NCBI RefSeq assembly: GCF_033971885.1
Contig: NZ_JALBUS010000005.1
Coordinates: 1 to 64,000, forward strand
DNA length: 64,000 bases
Source of the DNA: Absicoccus intestinalis
GTDB lineage: Bacteria; Bacillota_I; Bacilli_A; Erysipelotrichales; Erysipelotrichaceae
Reading direction: 5' to 3'
Shown: piece by piece, positions 9,118 to 18,397 of the stretch
Position numbering within the stretch: the stretch's first letter is position 1
Layout: each line of letters begins with the position of its first letter
The notes under the pieces: model-generated
Told to the model about the DNA's origin: nothing
Databases searched by the model: none
The model's input: the letters and a program-made list of their open reading frames with translations, nothing else
Translations under genes and position numbers: made by a program

Positions 9118-10044
9118 ATGAAGAAATTACTAACAACCTTTTTTGGATTGGCTTTGGTTTTTTCAATGATCACCGGTTGTTCAAGTGCCAGTCAACCATT
9201 GAAATCCATTGCGATTTATCCCAAAACATTGAATTTAAAACCTAAAGATACCAAACAATTAAAGACGGTATTAACACCAAAAGATACCGAGGATACATCT
9301 CTGATCTGGTCAAGCAGTGATGAAAATGTAGCCAAAGTGAGTGACAAAGGCAAAGTCACCGCAGTCGGTAGTGGATCTTGTACCATTACAGCCGCATCTT
9401 CAAAATATTCCAAGATATCAAAAGACATTGCAGTGACTGTCAAAGCAGAAGAAACAACAAATACGAATAATACCATTACCACTACAAGTGATACAAGCAA
9501 TGTCATTACCTATGTTGCTCCAGCCGATACAACACAAGTGTATCCATCGTATTATTTATCCGAAGCCGAAGTATCCGCCATGGATAAACAAACGATTCAA
9601 TTTGTGATCAATCAAATTTATGCCAAAAATGGTTATATTTTCCAAACCCAAAGCTATCAAGATTACTTTAGTCAAATGTCTTGGTATAAACCAATATCTC
9701 ATAATATTTCACCATCCGATATGTCAGCCATGGATCGAGCTAATGTGAATTTATTAATCAAATATCGTGATACTTCCATTAATGATGTGGGTTATATTTG
9801 GACATATTATGCAACAAATAGTCAATTAACGGAAAGCTATGTCCGTCAATTATCACAATATGATATTCAATTATTGATCAATACGATCTATGCGAAAAAT
9901 GGCTATTTATTCCATACACCAGAAATCTTGGCCATGTTTAATAGTCAACCTTGGTATCATGGTACACAATCGGATCAAAGCAAGATTTCTCTCTCATCAC
10001 TTGATCAATCCAATTTAAATCTATTAGTTGCCCATCGACAATAG
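9118..10044 (+). CDS. Lipoprotein with Big2-like and two YARHG domains, 308 aa
   Basis: Signal peptide with lipobox (MITGCSS, Cys about residue 21) predicts a membrane-anchored extracellular lipoprotein. A bacterial Ig-like Big2 domain follows (about 28-108: LTPKDTEDTSLIWSSSDENV, GKVTAVGSGSCTITA), then a Thr/Asn linker and two YARHG domains (about 135-215 and 225-305), each with INxIYAKNGYxF and a conserved SQxWY motif. YARHG domains are common in extracellular proteins of gut Firmicutes and may bind peptidoglycan; the function is unproven. An AAAGAGAG site precedes the ATG and an intrinsic terminator follows. Confidence 0.85.
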   Translation: MKKLLTTFFGLALVFSMITGCSSASQPLKSIAIYPKTLNLKPKDTKQLKTVLTPKDTEDTSLIWSSSDENVAKVSDKGKVTAVGSGSCTITAASSKYSKISKDIAVTVKAEETTNTNNTITTTSDTSNVITYVAPADTTQVYPSYYLSEAEVSAMDKQTIQFVINQIYAKNGYIFQTQSYQDYFSQMSWYKPISHNISPSDMSAMDRANVNLLIKYRDTSINDVGYIWTYYATNSQLTESYVRQLSQYDIQLLINTIYAKNGYLFHTPEILAMFNSQPWYHGTQSDQSKISLSSLDQSNLNLLVAHRQ

Positions 10045-10050
10045 ATATAT

Positions 10051-10084
10051 AAACCAGAATTTCAAAACAATTCTGGTTTTTTTG
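10051..10084 (+). terminator. Intrinsic terminator after the YARHG gene
   Basis: Inverted repeat AAACCAGAATT / AATTCTGGTTT with a 7-base loop followed by a T-run, 6 bases after the stop codon. Confidence 0.85.
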
Positions 10085-10109
10085 TACATTGTTTTTATCA
10101 ATCTTTCAA

Positions 10110-10133
10110 TTGTTGTTTACAACAACATTGACA
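10110..10133 (+). promoter_or_regulatory. Dyad TTGTTGT-TT-ACAACAA next to a TTGACA box
   Basis: A perfect 7-bp dyad (10110-10125) abuts a consensus -35 TTGACA (10128-10133). A weak -10 (TAGACT) lies 19 bases on. It is upstream of the decayed surface repeat gene and may be a repressor or activator site for it. Confidence 0.35.
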
Positions 10134-10196
10134 AGAATTCACATTTTCCTCCTAGACTATGAATAGAAGGGATTCTTAGAGGAGGGTAAACACAAT

Positions 10197-11418
10197 ATGA
10201 AGAATTCACACATAACAACATTTTTTCTTGCAACAACCTTGCTCATACCAAATGGTATGGTCAATGTAGCTGCGCAAGAACCTACAACCGAACCAACAGC
10301 GGAACAAACAAATACAACAGAAACCGCTCAAACAACACAACAGGCCAATACGGTAGATACCACACAACAAGCAACCGTAACCTATGGAACTCCTACATGG
10401 ACCTGGGCCAATGACTATAGCTATGCCTATGCAACACAAACAAGCAGTAATGGATCACAAAAAACAACCAAATTCACAGCCACTTCACAAGTTATCAAAC
10501 CCGTTTTATGTATCCAAGATGGTACCACTCGATATACAGTCAAACTTTCAAATGGCAATGGCGGATACTATGTCGATCAAAAAACGGTTACCATTTCGAA
10601 AAATACAGCTACCCATCATTTTGGAAACCCGGTTTAGACTTGGAAACAAAAGAGTGATGGATCTTATAGTGTGACTTGCCAATTAACTTGTTCCCTTTGT
10701 GGAAAGAAAGAATATGTGGCACCAAAAGTAACGAAAATGGTGACAGAAACAACTTGTGAAAAAGAAGGTAAGATCACATATACAGCCACTTCCAAATTTG
10801 ATGGTAAAACTTACACTGATACAAAGACCGTTACTACACCAGCAACCGGTCATAATTGGAAAGCACAATCATGGAATTGGAACCAGCAACATGTACGGAT
10901 GAAGGAAAAGTTCAATACACCGCAAAAGTTGCGAATCCAGATAAACCAGGTAGTACTTTTGTAACCTTTAAGACAGTTAAGACACCAATTGATCCAAATG
11001 GACATGCCTTTGATGTTGACGAAAATAAATGGGTATGGAGCGATGATCATCAATCTGCTACCTTGATCAAGACTTGCTTCTTTTGTGGTAAAGAAATCTC
11101 TTATGAGGCAAAAGTGACAAAACAAGTCACAAAAGAACCAACTGCTTCATCAAATGGTGAAAAGACATTTACAGCTACTGTTTCTTTGGATGGAAAGACT
11201 ATACAGAATCGAAAACGATTACTCTAAAAAAGAAAGCTTCGTCTACTACATCAACAATAAAAACGACATCGGCAACACCAACAAAAGCAACCGTTACTAA
11301 CACAACCAAAAAGACAACGGATGTCAATACCGGAGTCAATCGAATGACTGGGCTCTTTGCTGGACTTGCCGCCATTTCTAGTGGACACTTTGTTGCATTC
11401 AATAAACGTAAAGACTAA
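10197..11418 (+). pseudogene. Secreted surface repeat protein, decayed paralogue of 32830-34011
   Basis: Signal peptide (MKNSHITTFFLATTLLIPNG) and Thr/Gln-rich linker lead into modules like those of the intact paralogue: W-x-W start, C-x-x-C, FDGKTYTDTKTVTTPATGHN. There are three lesions. TAG at 10635-10637 replaces a probable Trp codon (PV*TWKQKSDG) with the frame continuing. A deletion near 10870 joins SWNWN to the middle of a later module (EPATCTDEGKVQYTAKV) in another frame. A one-base loss near 11205 shifts to TESKTITLKKKA. The C-terminus (DVNTGVNRMTGLFAGLAAIS then KRKD) is a cell-wall-anchor-like TM plus basic tail ending at 11418. A strong AGAGGAGGG site precedes the start. Confidence 0.8.
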
Positions 11419-11427
11419 TTGTATTTT

Positions 11428-11452
11428 GCCAGGCAATATGCCTGGCTTTTTT
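11428..11452 (+). terminator. Intrinsic terminator of the surface repeat pseudogene
   Basis: GCCAGGC-AATAT-GCCTGGC followed by six T. Confidence 0.9.
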
Positions 11453-11466
11453 GTGCACTAAAAACT

Positions 11467-11490
11467 AAAAAAAGCTCGATTTCTCGAGCT
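11467..11490 (-). terminator. Intrinsic terminator of the PII-permease-cyclodeaminase operon
   Basis: On the minus strand AGCTCGA-GAAA-TCGAGCT runs into a seven-T tail. The stem overlaps the stop codon of the 11490-12632 gene. Confidence 0.85.
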
Positions 11491-12632
11491 TAAACCATTT
11501 GAGGCGTATCCCAAAGATTCAATGTTTGACCAATGCCTTTTGCCAATGCATTTCGATAGACGATTGTTCCCCACGCAATATCTTCAATGGGCATACCACC
11601 AACTGAATAAATAATGACTTCATCATCTTTTCGATGCACAGGAATATTGCCTAATAAAACATCACCCAAATCATCCACTTGATCAATTGACATCTTGCCT
11701 TCGGCAATTAGATCCATCACATGCACGGCCGGAATCGGTACCGTCTTATACGCATCGGGTTTCATTTCTTCTTCCCAGGCTTCATATAATTTAATATTAT
11801 CGGTTACCGTTCGGGCACGATTGATCACAAAATCATCATCGAATCGTAACGCGGCGGTGGACTCAATCACTGCACCTGGCTTGATCCAGTCTTCGGCAAT
11901 ATATGGATAAATCGATGTATCCCCCGTTGTTGGTGTGGAAGTGGAAACCGAAACAATATCGGCATCCTTAACAGCTTCTTCGATCGTTTCGACAGGATAT
12001 ACATCCACATTTGGATAGGTGTCTTTGACATGTTGTACAAACCGATCCAAAGAAGCTTTTCCACGACCTTTGACCTTGACCGTTTGTAGACTTGGACGAA
12101 CTGCCATCGCTGCTGCTAATGCCGTCTTGCTCATGACACCTGGCCCGACAATACCAATTACTTTGGCATCGTCTTTCGCAAAATATTTAAAGCCAACTCC
12201 AGGTACCGCACCCGTTCGATAAGCGGATAAAATATTGGCTGACATGAATGCTTTGGGCGCTCCCGTATCTTTATCATTCAAGATCAAAGTCAAGATGGAA
12301 CGAGGCAAGCCCTTCTGCTTATTTTCCGTGTTCGATCCATACCATTTCATTCCGGCCATATCAAATTTGCCACCTAAATAAGCTGGCATTGCCATGAATC
12401 GACGATCCGGTCCATCCACCGGCATTTCTGGGAATGGTGATTCTTTTGGAAACATGACCATACAACCATGGGAGTTGCCATTGGCACCACCCATTCGATA
12501 GTTTCCAATCTTCAATAATTTAAACATCTCTTCCATGGTTTCCACACAAGATGCCATATCTTTGACACCCGCTTTCACCATATCTTCTTCATTTAAATAT
12601 AAGAAATCAATTTTCGGATACGCCATGATCAT
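11490..12632 (-). CDS. Ornithine cyclodeaminase/mu-crystallin family protein (tyramine oxidase subunit B type)
   Basis: A 380-residue NAD(P)-binding protein. The Rossmann segment IGIVGPGVMSKTALAAAM (about residues 160-180), MSANILSAYRTGAVPGVGFK and SVSTSTPTTGDTSIYPYIAE are characteristic of the cyclodeaminase/mu-crystallin family. The version with these long N- and C-terminal parts is often annotated as 'tyramine oxidase subunit B'. Canonical members convert ornithine to proline or reduce imino acids. Here the context is a PII protein, an amino-acid permease and a neighbouring flavoprotein dehydrogenase operon, so it probably acts on an amine or imine product of that system. Two in-frame ATGs (12632, 12626) share one GGAGG; the second is equally plausible. 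It overlaps the permease stop by 4 bases. Confidence 0.75.
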   Translation of the reverse strand: MIMAYPKIDFLYLNEEDMVKAGVKDMASCVETMEEMFKLLKIGNYRMGGANGNSHGCMVMFPKESPFPEMPVDGPDRRFMAMPAYLGGKFDMAGMKWYGSNTENKQKGLPRSILTLILNDKDTGAPKAFMSANILSAYRTGAVPGVGFKYFAKDDAKVIGIVGPGVMSKTALAAAMAVRPSLQTVKVKGRGKASLDRFVQHVKDTYPNVDVYPVETIEEAVKDADIVSVSTSTPTTGDTSIYPYIAEDWIKPGAVIESTAALRFDDDFVINRARTVTDNIKLYEAWEEEMKPDAYKTVPIPAVHVMDLIAEGKMSIDQVDDLGDVLLGNIPVHRKDDEVIIYSVGGMPIEDIAWGTIVYRNALAKGIGQTLNLWDTPQMV

Positions 12633-14038
12633 TCTTCCTCCTTTTGTTGTTTTTGTCGATGAGCAACCAAATACAACGGATGCTCCATTGCCATGACTTC
12701 GGATATTTCTAATGGCTTGAATAAAGGTCTTTTAAAACGTACTTTGCACCAAACCACCGAATAAATAGCTAACAGTACAAAGATCAAACCATCAATTTCA
12801 AAAATTAGATTGCGTGTAACTGGATTTCCATCAATATTCCAGATCATCATTGTTGTCCCAATCGCAGAAATGATGGGTAGAAGAATACCGCCTGGCACTT
12901 TGAACGTACGTGGTGCCTTGGGCAATCGAAATCGGAAAATGATGACATTGATATCGGATACGATATAAGAAACCATCCAGAAAACGATGGCAACGGAAAT
13001 CATGAATGTCAAAGAAGAACTTTCCGATAAGCCAAACAAATTGGCACATATTTCCAAGATTCCAATCAACAGCACCCCAATGTAGTACGATCCATGTTTG
13101 TTGGTTCGTAAAAAGAAGGTGGGCAACAAATTGATCTTGGCCATACCTGCACACATAAAGGAAAACGCATTGATGGCTGAATTGACGGTGCTAATAACAG
13201 CCAAGGCCGAAACCAAGATCATCCAATAAGAACCCAACATGCCCAATAAGGCATGGCCATACAAGATATGTGGTGCAGCACTTTTCCCTAACTGGGCATA
13301 GGGCACATACTTTGTCATGCCCACAACAACCAAGATTTGCATCACCAAGATGATGACCAAACTTAATACCATCCCAAGCGGTACATTTCTTCTTTCGTTC
13401 TTGACATTTTTCGCAATGGGAATGACAAACTCACAACCAATAAATAAGAAGAAGGCCAAACCTAAGAACCCAAGAATATCTGATGGCGAAGTCGCCAAAT
13501 TGGCAGGCTGGGAAACCATGGGATGGTTCGATAAACCAAAAGCGCCAACGAATCCCATGATCATCAAGGATCCAATCAATACATAAGCAACCACATTTTG
13601 CACTTTCGCAAAAATGTCGACACCATGTAAATTGGTAATGATCAATACGATCAACATTGTAATTGAAAATGCACTACCAGGAATATTGGTTGAAAAGACG
13701 GAGATGATGGCATTGCCAAACATCGCACTTTCCACCGACCCAGCAATCATCTGACAAACCAGATAACCACCAACCATGGTCAAGATGGTCACAAAGGGTC
13801 CCATACCGGCTAATGTATATTGGGCCAATCCACCGGTTAAGTTTGGCATCAATGCATTTAATTCAGCCATAGATAAAGCGGTTAGAATATTGATGGCACA
13901 AGCCAAGACCATCGCCACAATAAAACCGGTACCCAAAGCACTTGTTCCTTGGCCAAGTGACATTAAGCAACTGGTCGCAACGATCAGACCCACACCAGTC
14001 GCAATCGCACTTGGCAAACCTAATTTTCGTTCTGCCAT
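12629..14038 (-). CDS. APC-family amino-acid or amine permease, 469 aa
   Basis: About 12 hydrophobic helices and the APC-type N-terminus (KLGLPSAIATGVGLIVATSC) identify an amino acid/polyamine/organocation transporter in the cytoplasmic membrane. FLGLAFFLFIGCEFVIPIAK in helix 6 and the cytosolic loop NVKNERRNVPLGM are family features. It is flanked by the PII gene 5 bases upstream and the cyclodeaminase-like gene overlapping downstream, so it likely imports the substrate of the pathway; specificity cannot be read from the sequence. Confidence 0.85.
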   Translation of the reverse strand: MAERKLGLPSAIATGVGLIVATSCLMSLGQGTSALGTGFIVAMVLACAINILTALSMAELNALMPNLTGGLAQYTLAGMGPFVTILTMVGGYLVCQMIAGSVESAMFGNAIISVFSTNIPGSAFSITMLIVLIITNLHGVDIFAKVQNVVAYVLIGSLMIMGFVGAFGLSNHPMVSQPANLATSPSDILGFLGLAFFLFIGCEFVIPIAKNVKNERRNVPLGMVLSLVIILVMQILVVVGMTKYVPYAQLGKSAAPHILYGHALLGMLGSYWMILVSALAVISTVNSAINAFSFMCAGMAKINLLPTFFLRTNKHGSYYIGVLLIGILEICANLFGLSESSSLTFMISVAIVFWMVSYIVSDINVIIFRFRLPKAPRTFKVPGGILLPIISAIGTTMMIWNIDGNPVTRNLIFEIDGLIFVLLAIYSVVWCKVRFKRPLFKPLEISEVMAMEHPLYLVAHRQKQQKEEE

Positions 14039-14043
14039 AAGCG

Positions 14044-14391
14044 TTACCTCAATGCATCGATACCTTCTTCACCTGTACGCACACGAATGACACGGCTTAC
14101 AGGTGAAACAAAGATCTTTCCATCGCCGATATGACCGGTATACAATTCTTTTTTGATCAATTCGATGACCGGATCCACTTGCTCATCTTCAACAATGACC
14201 ATGATCATCTGTTTCGGAAGTAGTTCCATTTTTTCATGAATTTTTGGCTCATATTCACGTGTACCTTTTTCTACACCACATCCAATGACTTGATAAACCG
14301 TCATTCCACTGACTTTTTTCTTGCTTAAACCTTCCTTTAGTGCACTCAAGTCACTACGCGATGTAACCACTTCAATTTTTGAATAATTCAT
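14044..14391 (-). CDS. P-II family nitrogen regulatory protein, 115 aa
   Basis: Start at 14391 (MNYSKIEVVTSRSDLSALKE) behind GGAGAGGAA. The PII fold is clear: MTVYQVIGCGVEKGTREY before the T-loop, KMELLPKQMIMVIVEDEQVD, and the C-terminal signature TGHIGDGKIFVSPVSRVIRV. PII trimers sense ATP/ADP and 2-oxoglutarate and bind transporters or enzymes; its place as the first gene before a permease suggests it gates that permease, as GlnK does for AmtB. The T-loop lacks the usual uridylylated Tyr context, so covalent control is doubtful. Confidence 0.85.
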   Translation of the reverse strand: MNYSKIEVVTSRSDLSALKEGLSKKKVSGMTVYQVIGCGVEKGTREYEPKIHEKMELLPKQMIMVIVEDEQVDPVIELIKKELYTGHIGDGKIFVSPVSRVIRVRTGEEGIDALR

Positions 14392-14417
14392 AGGAATTCC
14401 TCTCCTTCTATCTATGC

Positions 14418-14450
14418 AAAAAACGTCTATTCCCAAAAGAATAGACGTCT
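14418..14450 (-). terminator. Leader hairpin with T-tail upstream of the PII gene
   Basis: Minus-strand stem ACGTCTATTC / GAATAGACGT with a 6-base loop is followed by six T. It lies between the predicted promoter and the PII start, so it acts as a 5'-leader attenuator or as the terminator of the araC gene upstream. The second operon's leader at 18747-18784 has a similar GTCTA...TAGACG stem. Confidence 0.65.
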
Positions 14451-14472
14451 TTGTCATATAAAATATAAACTT

Positions 14473-14512
14473 ATTGTATGCAGTGAAAACACGAAATACT
14501 TGTAAAAATCAA
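14473..14512 (-). promoter_or_regulatory. Activator-type promoter of the PII-permease operon
   Basis: On the minus strand the 13-mer TTGATTTTTACAA (14512-14500) lies upstream of TACAAT (14478-14473), with exactly 22 bases between TTTACA and the -10. No good -35 is present at the normal spacing, as in activator-dependent promoters. The same 13-mer with the same 22-base spacing occurs at 18836-18797 in front of the second operon. Confidence 0.55.
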
Positions 14513-15351
14513 AACGATAAATAATTCGTATCTTTAATTCGGTTTTTATACTGTTCCTGCTTAATTCGCTTTAAATATTGCTTCGGCGTGATGCCTGCAT
14601 ATTTCTTAAAATCACGAATAAATTGCGATTGATCATAATATCCCAAATTGACGGCTGCCTCCGTCATTTTATTTGGTTGCCCATAATTTAAAAATTCCAA
14701 GGCCCGCTGAAACTGAATGATCTTACAAAACGTTTTGGGCGAAAATCCCATTTGTTCGTGAAACACCCGATTGATATAACTTTCACTATATCCGGTTTGT
14801 TCCGCTATGGATGAAATACGAATCAAGCCATCGGATAGATAAGCCCTTTTGGTGATATCCATCACCAAGGCACGCTTGCCATATGGCTTTTCCTGTTGCT
14901 TCTCCAATTTGACATATTCCTGTAAAAAGATGCGAATCCGCTGATAAAAATCCGTTTGTGTCACCATTTGATCGATCAAGGCTGTCGTTTTCATCAAACG
15001 ATCCAAAGGAATGCGTTGGCCAATCAGATCCTTTAAGATGATATCCACACCCGCTGGATGATAACCAGGAATAAAACGAACACCAAATACATCTTGATGG
15101 CTATCCCAATGTTGCATCTGACAAGATAAAACTGGTCCACAAGCATAGGCAAGCATTTTATTTTGGGTATATTGAAACACCAAATCGATACATGCATCTG
15201 GTACCACATCAAACGTCCTTGCTTCATGAAGACCAAATGTGTAAAAATGCGAAATCCCCTGCGTCCAATAGATTTCTTGTTTAAAGTGATCAGCCTCTAA
15301 GACAAAATACGGTTGCGTTGGTCTTAGAAACTGTGCTTTCTGCCAAGTCAT
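14509..15351 (-). CDS. AraC-family transcriptional regulator, 280 aa
   Basis: The C-terminal third carries two helix-turn-helix motifs: LIRISSIAEQTGYSESYINR then VFHEQMGFSPKTFCKIIQFQ, and AAVNLGYYDQSQFIRDFKKY before AGITPKQYLK. The N-terminal domain (PDACIDLVFQYTQNKMLAYA, FGVRFIPGYHP) is the ligand domain common in AraC regulators of amino-acid use. It starts 2 bases after the flavoprotein gene and is the last gene of that operon. It is the obvious candidate to bind the 13-mer boxes upstream of both operons, and its stop codon overlaps one of them. Confidence 0.85.
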   Translation of the reverse strand: MTWQKAQFLRPTQPYFVLEADHFKQEIYWTQGISHFYTFGLHEARTFDVVPDACIDLVFQYTQNKMLAYACGPVLSCQMQHWDSHQDVFGVRFIPGYHPAGVDIILKDLIGQRIPLDRLMKTTALIDQMVTQTDFYQRIRIFLQEYVKLEKQQEKPYGKRALVMDITKRAYLSDGLIRISSIAEQTGYSESYINRVFHEQMGFSPKTFCKIIQFQRALEFLNYGQPNKMTEAAVNLGYYDQSQFIRDFKKYAGITPKQYLKRIKQEQYKNRIKDTNYLSF

Positions 15352-15353
15352 AA

Positions 15354-16481
15354 TTAAATTTTAGCTTTAAAACGATCATAACGTAAAGCATGAATATCAA
15401 TTTCAGTACGATCTTCATCAATCAACTGAGCAAGTTGATGACCGATGGCCGGCGCAATCCCAAAACCATGACCATTTAAGCCACAGGCCATGATCAATCC
15501 CGGCACTTCATCGACTTTTCCAAGTACCGGCACACCATCCACCATATGATCCATCCAGCCGGCCCATGTACGAACAATTTTCGCATCGGCTAGATCCGGA
15601 AAATATTTCATGATTCCTCGACAAATACAAGATGCTGTCAAACTATTACACATCTGCATGCCCTGATCATCTTTGGTGAATCCTTCCAATCCAGAAGATC
15701 CGCCAAATACAAACGAACCATGCTTGGTTTGATGACCATAAAAATCCGCTTCAGCTGTACCTAACATTTGATCAAACATTGGTGGTTCGGCTTCGGTTAC
15801 CAAAGCCTCCAACATGACCGGTTGCATCGGCACATCAATTCCTACACTGGCCGCCAATTTACGACTGCCCAGACCAGCTGCTAATACGATCGTATCGGCT
15901 GTATATACATTATTTTCAGTGATGACTTGGGCTAATCGACCATGGATCTTCTTTAATTCGATGACCTTTTCACCCGTGATAAAACGAGTACCCAATTTAC
16001 GTGCAGTCTTATAAAAACCTAAAGTTGTGGTCAGCGGATTGGCATGTCCATCCGTCGGACACCAACTTGCACCTATGACCTCATCGGATAAATATGGATT
16101 GATTTTCCGTACTTCATCGCCATCGATCATACGAACATCCAAGCCAACCGCTACCGCACGATCGGTTAGACCTTGGAGGATTTCCAAATGTTTTGGAGTC
16201 TTACCCAAGCGCAAGTTCCCATCTTGATGATATTCACAATCCACTTCCAATTCTTCCGATAAATGCGGCCATAAATTTTTGATACCAAACATCACCAATG
16301 GCAATTCTCGAGGATCTCGACCCGATTGACGAACTCCGCCACCATTTCGACTCGAACCCCCATTGCCAATATGATCACTAGCCTCTAAGACAATGACACG
16401 TTTGTTTCGCTTGGAAAGATAATACGCTATCGAAGAACCAATGATTCCCGCACCAATAATGATGACATCTGCTTTGTTTTC
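15354..16481 (-). CDS. FAD-dependent amino-acid/amine oxidase subunit (HcnC/DadA/SoxB-like)
   Basis: Start 16481 is set by GGAGG 9 bases upstream. The N-terminal dinucleotide-binding motif DVIIIGAGIIGSSIAYYLSK and the second motif SSRNGGGVRQSGRDPRELPL place it in the D-amino-acid-oxidase-like glycine/sarcosine family, as do ADTIVLAAGLGSRKLAASVG and the C-terminal ACGLNGHGFGIAPAIGHQLA. In HcnABC, opine oxidase and related dehydrogenases this subunit oxidises the C-N bond of the substrate. It forms an operon with the three redox subunits upstream, overlapping or abutting each, implying a heteromeric dehydrogenase. The substrate is unknown. Confidence 0.85.
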   Translation of the reverse strand, partial: ENKADVIIIGAGIIGSSIAYYLSKRNKRVIVLEASDHIGNGGSSRNGGGVRQSGRDPRELPLVMFGIKNLWPHLSEELEVDCEYHQDGNLRLGKTPKHLEILQGLTDRAVAVGLDVRMIDGDEVRKINPYLSDEVIGASWCPTDGHANPLTTTLGFYKTARKLGTRFITGEKVIELKKIHGRLAQVITENNVYTADTIVLAAGLGSRKLAASVGIDVPMQPVMLEALVTEAEPPMFDQMLGTAEADFYGHQTKHGSFVFGGSSGLEGFTKDDQGMQMCNSLTASCICRGIMKYFPDLADAKIVRTWAGWMDHMVDGVPVLGKVDEVPGLIMACGLNGHGFGIAPAIGHQLAQLIDEDRTEIDIHALRYDRFKAKI

Positions 16482-16485
16482 CATA

Positions 16486-16815
16486 TCAAGCATCCTCCTT
16501 TGCTTCATCGGCAAGAATATGCATTTCGGTTGGACGCATCGGAGCTCGTGAGGTAGCCGGTTCCAACTCAGCTGGAGATATGCCTAATTCTTTGGCAATG
16601 ATGTTTTTTACCAAACGCCCACAAGTTTGTCCTTGGCAAAGGCCCATACCCGTACGTAAATAACGACGAACTTCCGTCATTGTAAACATACCTTCATGAA
16701 CGGCTTTACGAATTTCTCCCTTGGTGACTTCTTCACAACGACAGATGATCAAATCATCATCGGGTCGTGGAACAAATTCACCAATATCTCTGGATCGATC
16801 ATTGACACTATGCAT
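16486..16815 (-). CDS. (2Fe-2S)-binding BFD-like subunit, 109 aa
   Basis: A bacterioferritin-associated-ferredoxin-like domain with four Cys in the order C-x-C (IICRCEEVTKGEIRKAV) and C-x4-C (GMGLCQGQTCGRLVKNII). In sarcosine, proline, HCN and opine dehydrogenases this module binds a [2Fe-2S] cluster between the flavin subunits, often fused to the larger subunit; here it is free-standing. It overlaps the 16808 stop by 8 bases. The C-terminal ATSRAPMRPTEMHILA extension is typical of these stand-alone versions. Confidence 0.85.
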   Translation of the reverse strand: MHSVNDRSRDIGEFVPRPDDDLIICRCEEVTKGEIRKAVHEGMFTMTEVRRYLRTGMGLCQGQTCGRLVKNIIAKELGISPAELEPATSRAPMRPTEMHILADEAKEDA

Positions 16816-18397
16816 TTTCTTGACCTCCCTGAAAGAATCTAGCTTTCATGGCATATTCTTTTGGCACTTTGATCGTTAATAAATGGGTCTGATCAAAAGC
16901 TGGTGAAGATTTCACATCAATGACTTCGGCTTCACAAATGGGTTTGCCACTTCGGGATAAAGCCATGCCTTTATCGCCCGTAGTTGGTAATGGTAAAAAC
17001 TCATAAGGAAGGGTAATGGATGCATATTCTTCTTCAAAACTTTCATCAACTAAGAAAATGGCTTGACCGGAACAAGATGCAACACACATACCACAACCAA
17101 TACATTGTTTATCTTCATCCACAACCGGCAAGGAAGTAATTTGTTCGCCAATTTTGATACAATGCATCGGACAAGCATCTTGACATGGATTGCAAGGAAT
17201 ATTCTGGGTACATTCCATGATGGGATGAACGCCCACACGATGGGTGATGCCCGGGAATCGTTCAATTTCATCATCCGCTACATATCCATGTTTCAAAAGA
17301 TTTTGTGAGATATCGATACCTTCATCCGTCTTTTCAATTTTCTTTCCTTTATTTTTCGGAGCAAACATACCTTGACGCAAAGAATCCAATGCCGAATCCA
17401 AAGCTTCTAAGGAAGTATCTCGTTCTGCTTTGTCGATAAAGCCAAGATATTCACTCGCAGCAAGACCGGCCATACGACCTTCGATCATGGCTGAGCTCGC
17501 CTCTTCAATACCCGATACATCACCGGCTACATAAATACCTGGAATCGAGGTTTGCCCCTGTTTATCACAGATTGGAACTTGTCCTCCTCGTTTCGGATTG
17601 TCTTCCATTTTACATCCTGCCATCTTCAACAATTGCGACATGGGTGATAAACCAACAGCCAAACAAATGGTATCGACATCAAAATGTTTTTCGGTTCCGG
17701 GAATAAATTGAAAATGAGAATCCACTTCCGCAATGGTGACCCCGGTTACATGATCTTTGCCTTCGGCTTTCACAATGGTATGGGATAAATAGAAAGGTAC
17801 CCCGGTTCGAGCGACTTTAGCAGCATGTACTCCATAACCACCAATTCTTGGAGCAGCATCCACTAGCGCAACTACATCACAACCACATTGCAACAATTGG
17901 AAACTAACAACCAAACCTACATTGCCAGAACCTAACATCAATACCTTGTTTCCTGGTTTAACACCATGCAGGTTCATCATTGTTTGCGCTGCTCCGGCAC
18001 CAATCACACCAGGAAGGGTCCATCCATCAAATGTGACCATGTTTTCACTGGCTCCTGTCGCAATGATGATGGCATCTCCTTTATAATGATGGATCTGATC
18101 ATGGATACGAACGGTCAATTCCTTTTCTTGATACAAGCCACAAACCGTTGCATTCAAGACCACTTCGACACCGGCTTCATCGGCTTCGGCTAATAAGCTT
18201 TCCCCAATCTTAAATCCTCGAATCTTGGCTTTATGTTCCTTGGAACCAAAGAATTTATGAATTTGTTTAAATAACTGACCGCCTGGTTTTTCATTTTCAT
18301 CAAATACCACAACGTGAAGGCCTTTTTTGGCGGCTTCGATCGCAGCGGATAATCCAGAAGGCCCAGCCCCGACAACAATGAGATCATATCGTTTCAT
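16808..18397 (-). CDS. FAD/NAD(P)-binding dehydrogenase subunit with 4Fe-4S domain (HcnB-like), 529 aa
   Basis: The N-terminal FAD motif DLIVVGAGPSGLSAAIEAAK, a central NAD-type motif VLMLGSGNVGLVVSFQLLQC and the FAD Asp in GIYVAGDVSGIEEAS mark a pyridine-nucleotide-disulfide-like flavoprotein. A ferredoxin module follows at about residues 395-455, with NIPCNPCQDACPMHCIKIGE and CIGCGMCVASCSG, enough Cys for two clusters. This subunit would pass electrons from the amine-oxidising subunit to NAD or a carrier. Overlaps with both neighbours (4 and 8 bases) show tight co-translation. Confidence 0.85.
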   Translation of the reverse strand: MKRYDLIVVGAGPSGLSAAIEAAKKGLHVVVFDENEKPGGQLFKQIHKFFGSKEHKAKIRGFKIGESLLAEADEAGVEVVLNATVCGLYQEKELTVRIHDQIHHYKGDAIIIATGASENMVTFDGWTLPGVIGAGAAQTMMNLHGVKPGNKVLMLGSGNVGLVVSFQLLQCGCDVVALVDAAPRIGGYGVHAAKVARTGVPFYLSHTIVKAEGKDHVTGVTIAEVDSHFQFIPGTEKHFDVDTICLAVGLSPMSQLLKMAGCKMEDNPKRGGQVPICDKQGQTSIPGIYVAGDVSGIEEASSAMIEGRMAGLAASEYLGFIDKAERDTSLEALDSALDSLRQGMFAPKNKGKKIEKTDEGIDISQNLLKHGYVADDEIERFPGITHRVGVHPIMECTQNIPCNPCQDACPMHCIKIGEQITSLPVVDEDKQCIGCGMCVASCSGQAIFLVDESFEEEYASITLPYEFLPLPTTGDKGMALSRSGKPICEAEVIDVKSSPAFDQTHLLTIKVPKEYAMKARFFQGGQENA